29,554 nucleotides of DNA, from the NCBI GenBank assembly GCA_022729615.1, contig DZAQ01000001.1, positions 10,158 through 39,711 of the forward strand, given 5' to 3'. The position numbers were made by a program, and so were the translations under genes. Shown here piece after piece: positions 25,325 to 29,554 of the stretch. Below the pieces are notes generated by a model that was given only the letters and a program-made list of their open reading frames with translations, was not told where the DNA came from and did not search any database. The stretch's first letter is position 1, and each line of letters begins with the position of its first letter. Source of the stretch: Sulfurovum sp. Lineage in GTDB: Bacteria; Campylobacterota; Campylobacteria; Campylobacterales; Sulfurovaceae.

Positions 25325-26104
25325 TTATTTTTTTGATGCTATTTTTGCATACATTCCGGTAACAGTATTCATATCTTTAAGGATCTCATTTGATTTTTTA
25401 AAGATAAGTGCAGGGATAAATTTGGATTCTGATTTATTCATAATCTCAAAAAACATAAATGATTTTTTTACATTGTTAAGCAGTGCATTGATTTCCGGTG
25501 TATTCATTTCAGATGCCATTAGGGTCTGAAGTGAAGTTCCGAAGAGATTCATCGCCTTATCCATCTTCTCTTTGAATTTTGGATCGTCAATCCCCCATAC
25601 TTTCAGCATGTAAAGGCTTGCCATTCTTTGGGAAAGCATTCTCTGTCTTCCTGAAATGTTGATGATCTCTCCGGAAGCTTCTCCCGTCTGCTTTGCAAAG
25701 AGTACCGTTGCGTCATTGGCTTGAGCTAAAAGTACTTCAATATCTTCTTGCATCTTGCCTGCCGTCTCTTTGGCCGGCGGTTTTTTCAATGCCGCTTGGA
25801 TGGGCTCCCATAGCGTTTTGACTTTTATCAGGCTCTCTTCGGTCGCTGCTTCGGTGTTGAATCGGATCAATGCCTCCAAACTGTCAGAAAATGATGCTAT
25901 TGTTTCGTCCAGATCCTTCTGCGGCGATCCGAAATTATTTTGCAATCCTATCATTGCATAGTCTTTGAGCATTCGCTGAGAGAACATCCTCTGTTTGCCG
26001 GCAACATCCACTGCTACTGAAAGATTTTCAATCTCACCTCCAAAAAGAAAACTTGTTAAAAAGATTCCCAACAGTCCGCTTTTTGCAATGTTTTTTCCAT
26101 TCAT
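25325..26104 (-). CDS. Exported PilJ/NarX-like sensor domain protein, paralogue C, first in operon
   Basis: A 259-residue exported protein with a short hydrophobic signal peptide (AKSGLLGIFLTSFLFGG, about 7-23). P-box-like motifs are VDVAGKQRMFSQRMLKDYA (32-50) and INISGRQRMLSQRMASLYM (148-166). ATG 26104 is chosen because AGGGAG (26115-26110) is 5 nt upstream; a GTG one codon earlier is also in frame. It is the first gene of the five-gene run and has a leader of about 195 nt that holds a riboswitch-like structure. As with its paralogues there is no transmitter domain, so it should be a soluble periplasmic ligand-binding protein. The nearest match in the window is the next gene downstream. 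Confidence 0.87.
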   Translation of the reverse strand: MNGKNIAKSGLLGIFLTSFLFGGEIENLSVAVDVAGKQRMFSQRMLKDYAMIGLQNNFGSPQKDLDETIASFSDSLEALIRFNTEAATEESLIKVKTLWEPIQAALKKPPAKETAGKMQEDIEVLLAQANDATVLFAKQTGEASGEIINISGRQRMLSQRMASLYMLKVWGIDDPKFKEKMDKAMNLFGTSLQTLMASEMNTPEINALLNNVKKSFMFFEIMNKSESKFIPALIFKKSNEILKDMNTVTGMYAKIASKK

Positions 26105-26107
26105 CAC

Positions 26108-26214
26108 AACTCCCTTTTAAGATATAAATACTTTCTTCTCAAAGGTAATCTGCCTAGATCAAGGATGACGGAAGAATAAGCGGTACTCTCATTTCCATAA
26201 TGTTACACGCTTTT
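26108..26214 (-). promoter_or_regulatory. Leader between aptamer and first sensor gene
   Basis: About 107 nt separate the riboswitch-like aptamer from the start of paralogue C, and no ORF lies here. Two weak stems can be drawn: AAGCG (26213-26209) with CGCTT, and GATCT with AGATT around AGGC. There is no GC-rich stem followed by a U run, so translational rather than transcriptional control is more likely, if this part is an expression platform. AGGGAG at 26115-26110 is the ribosome binding site. Confidence 0.35.
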
Positions 26215-26294
26215 GCAGCTTGGCAATCTCTCTTTCTCGGAGACCCGCAGCTTTCCGTCCCTGCTTCGCAACAGGTTTGGCTTTGATTTGCTGT
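26215..26294 (-). ncRNA. Candidate c-di-GMP-I (GEMM) class riboswitch
   Basis: Read on the - strand, the leader of the sensor operon has the GEMM layout. GCCAAACC (26281-26274) leads into a hairpin CCTGTT-GCGA-AGCAGG (26275-26260) with a GNRA loop. Then comes GACGGAAAGC (26259-26250), and a second stem GGTCTC (26245-26240) paired with GAGATT (26230-26225), followed by GCCAAGCTGC. CAGC (26293-26290) and GCTG (26219-26216) can close the element. The known consensus is GGCAAACC and GACGCAAAGC. Here the second G and the second C are exchanged for C and G, which keeps the pair between them (G21-C46 in Vc2 numbering, as I recall it). The G and A that contact the ligand appear kept. I see no clear terminator before the start codon, so the mode of control is open. 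Confidence 0.68.
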
Positions 26295-26306
26295 ATTTAC
26301 TTTTTG

Positions 26307-26333
26307 GATATAAAAGATTCTATTTCAAAACAA
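26307..26333 (-). promoter_or_regulatory. Putative promoter of the sensor operon
   Basis: On the - strand TTGTTT (26333-26328) and TATATC (26312-26307) are 15 bp apart within an AT-rich stretch. Transcription would begin near 26300, only a few bases before the aptamer, as expected for a riboswitch leader. The match is modest. The rest of the gap up to the dnaX stop (26334-26402) shows nothing else I can name. Confidence 0.35.
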
Positions 26334-26402
26334 CTTAAGTGGTTCTGAAATATGCCGCTATGGTGACATTCTTAGTGATTTTTAATAATTTTGTCAGTAG
26401 AT

Positions 26403-26417
26403 GGGTAAAAAGTACCC
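26403..26417 (-). terminator. Small hairpin directly after the dnaX stop
   Basis: GGGTA, a 5-nt loop CTTTT and TACCC form a 5-bp stem immediately after the dnaX stop codon on the - strand. There is no U run after it, so it is at best a weak terminator or an mRNA 3' end. Confidence 0.3.
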
Positions 26418-28181
26418 TTAACTCTTCTTTTTGACACGAACTTTTTGAGGATCAAAAAGATTTAAGACCCCCACTATCATCGGCTCTTCGAGTATGTTGG
26501 AGGGCTCTTTCTCTTTGGCCGCCTCCTCGTCTCCAGATTCAGGCATAATGCAGCTGCTCCTCATCTCATACTCTTCTATCATAGAGCCGCTCTCGGGGGC
26601 ACACTCTTTTTCTTCTTGCTCTTTGCCGGTTGTCTCTATGGCATTTTCAGTTGTTTTTTGGGATGGGTTTATGGCGATAGGAACAATCTTGGTCTCGATG
26701 CCGAAAAGATCACGAATAAACATTCTGATCATTCCAAAGTGGGGGGTCAATATTTTTTTATCCTCCTCTTGGGCTTCGGTTTCCCATGTGAGTGTACTGT
26801 TTTCAAATTTTACAAAATGGATGTTTTTCTCAAAACACTCACCAAGTTCATAATCTCTGTCATATATTTTTTTGATCAGAAGGTCAAAAGTTTGTTTCTG
26901 TTTGCGGTGATCGAGAGGGTCCGGCTGACTGTTTGGCTCATTTTGATTTGTGATCTCTATATGTTTGGTTTGAGTCTCGTTTTGGGTGGAGGATTTTACC
27001 TCATGCTTGTGTTGAGGCGTAGCTTCGATACCAATCTCTTCCATGGAGAGCACAATTGTTTGGTTGGTTTTTGAGATATTTGGGCTGGATATCATGGTCG
27101 GGCTAGCGAGCAGGGACCCATTTAACTCCTTTTCAAGCGTCTTGATCATACTGTCAATCTCTTTGATTTGAAGCGCTTCCACCATTTTGAGAAGAGTGAG
27201 CAAAAGTATAAACTCGCCGTCGGCATTGAGCGCAAGGAGTGATTTGGCATCCGAGAGGATGCGGAAAAATCGATCCAGAATCATCGGCTGAATGAGCGGA
27301 TCTTGAGAAAGCAGACGCTCTTTGAGATGGAGAATGAGTTCATTGATGATCATCTCGGTCTCATATTCGGCAGAGTCTTTTACAAAAGCAAGAATCTCAC
27401 TTTCGTTCCGTGCAAGTATATTTTTGACCAAATTTTCCAACAACGAGACTTCGATGATCCCTAACATCCTCGTAACCGTCACGGAATCAACGAAATTTTT
27501 TGAGTAAACGATGGCTTGATCGAGCAGCGTAAGTGAATCCCTGAGGCTCCCCGCGCCACTGCGGGCTATCACCTCAAGAGCGCTATGTTCGTACTCGATC
27601 CCCTCTTTGTTGAGAATGTGTTCAAGATGCTGGAGTACAAGTTTGTGAGAAATCTTTTTGAAGCGAAAGTGCTGCGATCTTGAGAGGATGGTAGCCGGAA
27701 GTTTGAGCGGGTCGGTTGTCGCCAAAATAAACTTCACAAACGCAGGAGGCTCCTCAAGTGTTTTGAGCAGCGCATTGAAGGCTTGCGGTGTAAGCATATG
27801 CACTTCATCGATGATGAATATTTTGTAGCGTGCCATCCCCGGTTTGTATTTGGTGTGCTCTATGATCTCCTTGATATCGTCTATACCGCGATTGCTCGCC
27901 GCATCCATCTCTATGATATCGATATGCCTGCCTTCGTTGGCGGCGATACAGCTGGGGCATTTTCCGCATGGGTGAGCGCTCTCGCCTTGCTCGCACAAAA
28001 GCGCCCTGGCAAAGATCCTTGCGGTGGATGTTTTCCCGCTGCCACGGAGTCCGGAAAAGAGATATGCGTGGGAGAGTCTGCTGCTCTCAAGTGCCTGCAC
28101 AAGTGTCTGGGAGACACTCTCTTGCCCGATTAGATCATCGAAAGTGGATGGACGATATTTTCTGGCGAGGGCTAAAGACAT
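26418..28181 (-). CDS. dnaX: DNA polymerase III subunit gamma/tau DnaX
   Basis: DnaX is the AAA+ motor of the clamp loader that places the beta clamp on DNA. The 587-residue protein starts MSLALARKYRPSTFDDLIGQ and has Walker A GLRGSGKT (44-51), a zinc knuckle with C63, C72, C75 and C78, Walker B IDEVHML, and the sensor 1 stretch ATTDPLKLPATILSRSQHF. The clamp-loader collar follows to about residue 350. A low-complexity linker and a C-terminal domain complete it. I use the ATG at 28181, because AAGGAG lies 5 nt upstream and the family N-terminus begins there; an in-frame start 22 codons earlier lacks support. An A7 run (26759-26753) lies just after GAGGAGGA, near residue 508. Confidence 0.94.
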   Translation of the reverse strand: MSLALARKYRPSTFDDLIGQESVSQTLVQALESSRLSHAYLFSGLRGSGKTSTARIFARALLCEQGESAHPCGKCPSCIAANEGRHIDIIEMDAASNRGIDDIKEIIEHTKYKPGMARYKIFIIDEVHMLTPQAFNALLKTLEEPPAFVKFILATTDPLKLPATILSRSQHFRFKKISHKLVLQHLEHILNKEGIEYEHSALEVIARSGAGSLRDSLTLLDQAIVYSKNFVDSVTVTRMLGIIEVSLLENLVKNILARNESEILAFVKDSAEYETEMIINELILHLKERLLSQDPLIQPMILDRFFRILSDAKSLLALNADGEFILLLTLLKMVEALQIKEIDSMIKTLEKELNGSLLASPTMISSPNISKTNQTIVLSMEEIGIEATPQHKHEVKSSTQNETQTKHIEITNQNEPNSQPDPLDHRKQKQTFDLLIKKIYDRDYELGECFEKNIHFVKFENSTLTWETEAQEEDKKILTPHFGMIRMFIRDLFGIETKIVPIAINPSQKTTENAIETTGKEQEEKECAPESGSMIEEYEMRSSCIMPESGDEEAAKEKEPSNILEEPMIVGVLNLFDPQKVRVKKKS

Positions 28182-28206
28182 TATGACTCCTTGAATTTGT
28201 AGGTAA

Positions 28207-28212
28207 ATTGTA
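28207..28212 (-). promoter_or_regulatory. Putative promoter -10 box for dnaX
   Basis: On the - strand TACAAT follows TTTTCAA in the 100-bp divergent gap. It gives a start near 28200 and a leader of about 19 nt with AAGGAG. It directly abuts the -35 box of the promoter for the metallopeptidase gene, so the two divergent promoters overlap. Confidence 0.4.
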
Positions 28213-28240
28213 TTGAAAATTAACTTTTGATTGGTATAAT
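28213..28240 (+). promoter_or_regulatory. Putative promoter of the zinc metallopeptidase gene
   Basis: TTGAAA (28213-28218) and a perfect TATAAT (28235-28240), extended by TTGG, are 16 bp apart. This is the best promoter match in the window. The leader would be about 34 nt. Confidence 0.6.
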
Positions 28241-28281
28241 CAATCATTCAAACAAGAGATCAAGAGACAAAAAGAGGTGCT

Positions 28282-29157
28282 ATGCGTAACGAAAGAAGAG
28301 AGAGCGACAATGTAGAGGATAGACGATCGAGCACAGGTGGCGGCGGCAATATCTCCATGGGGACTATGATGGCGCTGGCCCCGCTTTTTAGAAGATTGCT
28401 CGGTTCGAAATTTGGATGGATTATCATCGCCGTAGGGGTTATCGCCTATTTGAACGGATACAACCCTTTGGCGCTTATCGGGGGTGGTCCGATGACGCGA
28501 ACTGCACCGGCGGACAAGGCAAAAGATGATCAAGAGGCGAAATTTATGAAGAGTGTTCTTGCAGATACAGAGGATGTCTGGCGTGAGATTTTGCCCAAAT
28601 ACGGATATCGCTACAGTGATTCGACTCTTGTGCTTTATCGGGGAAATACACGAAGCGGATGCGGAGGCGCGAGTGCGCAGATGGGACCCTTCTATTGTCC
28701 GCTTGATAAAAAAGTCTATCTTGACTTGGGCTTCTTCGATGAACTTGCCAAGCGCCACAATGCTCCGGGTGATTTCGCGCAAGCCTATGTGCTTGCCCAT
28801 GAGATCGGTCACCATGTGCAAGATATTGTAGGCACACTAGGCAAAGTGCAAAACTTTCAAAAAAAGTCTAGGGAGAGTGAAGTGAATGCGATGCAGGTAC
28901 GGGTAGAGCTCCAAGCTGACTGCTACTCCGGCGTTTGGGCGCACCATGCACAAAAGCGTTTCAATATCCTAGAGCCTGGCGATATAGAAGAGGCGCTGCA
29001 GGCGGCAAGTTCGATAGGGGATGATGTCTTGCAAAAGAAGTCACAAGGGTATGTCAGACCGGATGCATTCACGCATGGAAGCGCGGCACAACGAAAAGAG
29101 TGGTTTGTAAGAGGGTTCCAAAGCGGTGATCTCGGGGCTTGCGATACTTTTAAATAG
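28282..29157 (+). CDS. Neutral zinc metallopeptidase, YpfJ family
   Basis: A 291-residue membrane-anchored putative metallopeptidase of the YpfJ/DUF neutral zinc family; no substrate is established. It has a charged, glycine-rich N-terminus (RRSSTGGGGNISMG), one membrane segment (about 45-63), and a periplasmic catalytic domain with SGCGGASAQMGPFYCP, the zinc motif HEIGHH (H173, E174, H177) and VELQADCYSGVWAHHA, whose E209 is the likely third ligand. The conserved GDIEEALQAASSIGDD and FTHGSAAQRKEWFVRGF complete the family pattern. AGAGGTG is a few bases before the ATG. It is divergent from dnaX and stands alone. Confidence 0.92.
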   Translation: MRNERRESDNVEDRRSSTGGGGNISMGTMMALAPLFRRLLGSKFGWIIIAVGVIAYLNGYNPLALIGGGPMTRTAPADKAKDDQEAKFMKSVLADTEDVWREILPKYGYRYSDSTLVLYRGNTRSGCGGASAQMGPFYCPLDKKVYLDLGFFDELAKRHNAPGDFAQAYVLAHEIGHHVQDIVGTLGKVQNFQKKSRESEVNAMQVRVELQADCYSGVWAHHAQKRFNILEPGDIEEALQAASSIGDDVLQKKSQGYVRPDAFTHGSAAQRKEWFVRGFQSGDLGACDTFK

Positions 29158-29177
29158 GTTACATATCTCTAAAAACT

Positions 29178-29204
29178 AGATTGCTTCACTTTGTTCGCAA
29201 TAAC
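29178..29204. repeat. Palindromic REP-like unit 1
   Basis: ATTGC (29180-29184) and GCAAT (29197-29201) flank TTCACTTTGTTC. The unit resembles the dispersed bacterial repeat of the type ATTGCTTCRCTTCGYTCGCAAT, as I remember it. It lies 20 bp after the metallopeptidase stop. Confidence 0.55.
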
Positions 29205-29211
29205 AAGTTTT

Positions 29212-29277
29212 CGTCATCCTCGCGAATGCGGGGATCCATTGCACGAAAGTGGATTTTGCATCAAGTGCGGAATGACG
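29212..29277. repeat. Palindromic REP-like unit 2 with branched folding
   Basis: CGTCAT (29212-29217) and ATGACG (29272-29277) are outer inverted arms. Inside, CCTCGC-GAAT-GCGGGG and ATCCA...TGGAT form further stems, giving a cloverleaf-like shape. Its start resembles the widespread repeat CGTCATTCCCGCGAAAGCGGG. It is not a tRNA: there is no T-loop sequence or CCA end. Confidence 0.6.
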
Positions 29278-29283
29278 GGGCGT

Positions 29284-29322
29284 TGTCACTGCGAGATATC
29301 GCAAAAGCCGTGGCAGTTCATC
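29284..29322. repeat. Palindromic REP-like unit 3
   Basis: TGTCACTGCGAG at the left and GTGGCAGTTCA at the right resemble the repeat TGTCATTGCGAG...GTGGCAATCT in a decayed form. GCGA-GATA-TCGC makes an inner stem. The unit is 6 bp from unit 2 and 33 bp from the stop of the convergent partial gene. Confidence 0.5.
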
Positions 29323-29355
29323 GGTGGGTTTTTGGAGGCGTCCCGGTATTTTCTG

Positions 29356-29553
29356 CTATTTCCAAAAGCGCAATTTATCCGCGAAAGATTCATTATTCTC
29401 TTCCGTACTGCTGTTGGTCTCTACGGTTTGGAGAGTTTTGTTTTCTGCGGAGGGTTGAGCGCTTTTATTGCTCTCTTGTTGGGTTTTTGGTGCGGTGGCG
29501 TTCTTGTCGGATTTGCCAAATGTGAATCGGTCAAAAATACTCCCCTCCTCTTT
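29356..29553 (-). CDS. C-terminal part of an unidentified protein, cut by window edge
   Basis: The - strand is open from the right edge to a TAG at 29358-29356, giving 65 codons. The peptide is hydrophilic and rich in Asn, Ser, Thr, Glu and Gln, with EEGSIFDRFTFGKSDKN at the left and ESFADKLRFWK at the very end. The two share the pattern F-x-D-[RK]-[FL]-x-F, so a short motif may be repeated. It looks like a disordered tail ending in a short amphipathic helix. I do not recognise the family. Convergence with the metallopeptidase gene and the protein-like composition make a real gene likely. Confidence 0.55.
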   Translation of the reverse strand, partial: KEEGSIFDRFTFGKSDKNATAPKTQQESNKSAQPSAENKTLQTVETNSSTEENNESFADKLRFWK

Positions 29554-29554
29554 C

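Noticed and set aside
22869..26104. Reading the PilJ-type proteins as part of a type IV pilus chemotaxis system
   Set aside because: The family name suggests it, but the proteins lack membrane and methyl-accepting parts, and no pil-chp gene is adjacent. The name reflects only a shared sensor domain.
26340..26360. Sigma-54-like TGG...TGC pattern in the dnaX-sensor gap
   Set aside because: The spacing between the GG and GC elements is one base too long, and it points away from the sensor operon.
29212..29277. Possible tRNA because of the cloverleaf-like fold
   Set aside because: It lacks the T-loop, D-loop and anticodon-loop sequences and the acceptor stem geometry. The outer arms match dispersed repeats instead.
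29181..29525. 114-codon open frame on the + strand
   Set aside because: It runs through the palindromic repeats and antisense to the partial edge gene, and its composition is rich in Arg, Ser, Cys and Trp as in a non-coding frame.

Overview
The window looks like a chromosomal segment of a member of the Campylobacterota (the former Epsilonproteobacteria), most likely a non-flagellated, Sulfurovum-like bacterium. The basis is gene order. Reading from the left edge the window holds bioD, clpS-clpA-aat, tal, a PilT/PilU ATPase, rplY-pth-LptF/G permease, lysA-pheA-hisC, a small ORF, dxs, metK, ferredoxin, ndk, a DUF177 protein, rpmF, plsX and fabH. As I remember it, Campylobacter jejuni has matching blocks (rplY-pth-permease-lysA-pheA-hisC-fliFGH-dxs and fdxA-ndk-DUF177-rpmF-plsX-fabH). 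Here the slot between hisC and dxs, where fliF-fliG-fliH sit in flagellated relatives, holds only an 81-residue ORF. The phylum is well supported; the genus is inference.

Bases 1-19700 are housekeeping genes, nearly all on the + strand and tightly packed, with many overlaps of 1-20 bp. clpS, clpA and aat together encode an N-degron pathway: the transferase tags, the adaptor recognises, the unfoldase delivers to ClpP. They run on into tal and the pilus ATPase. Then come a ribosome/peptidyl-tRNA/envelope block (rplY, pth, permease), an amino-acid block (lysA, pheA, hisC), the isoprenoid gene dxs and the S-adenosylmethionine gene metK. A ferredoxin and ndk precede the DUF177-rpmF-plsX-fabH block, and a YmdB-like phosphodiesterase closes the run. 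It ends at a strong, probably bidirectional hairpin terminator (19710-19733).

Bases 19750-26333 on the - strand are the unusual part. Four small exported proteins of the PilJ/NarX-like 'type IV pili methyl-accepting chemotaxis transducer N-terminal' family lie head to tail. Three carry two P-box-like motifs each, and the fourth is degenerate. They are followed 11 bp later by a 1035-residue hybrid histidine kinase with a periplasmic NIT (nitrate/nitrite sensing) domain, one intact receiver and two degenerate receiver-like domains. The leader upstream of the first gene can be folded as a c-di-GMP-I (GEMM) class riboswitch in which a conserved core pair appears flipped from G-C to C-G. Together this suggests a c-di-GMP-responsive operon for a multi-protein periplasmic sensor array feeding one kinase. 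No cognate DNA-binding regulator is in the window.

The right end has dnaX (- strand), a divergent YpfJ-like zinc metallopeptidase (+ strand), a roughly 145-bp cluster of palindromic REP-like elements, and the C-terminal 65 codons of a - strand gene that runs off the window. No tRNA, rRNA, IS element or CRISPR array was seen.
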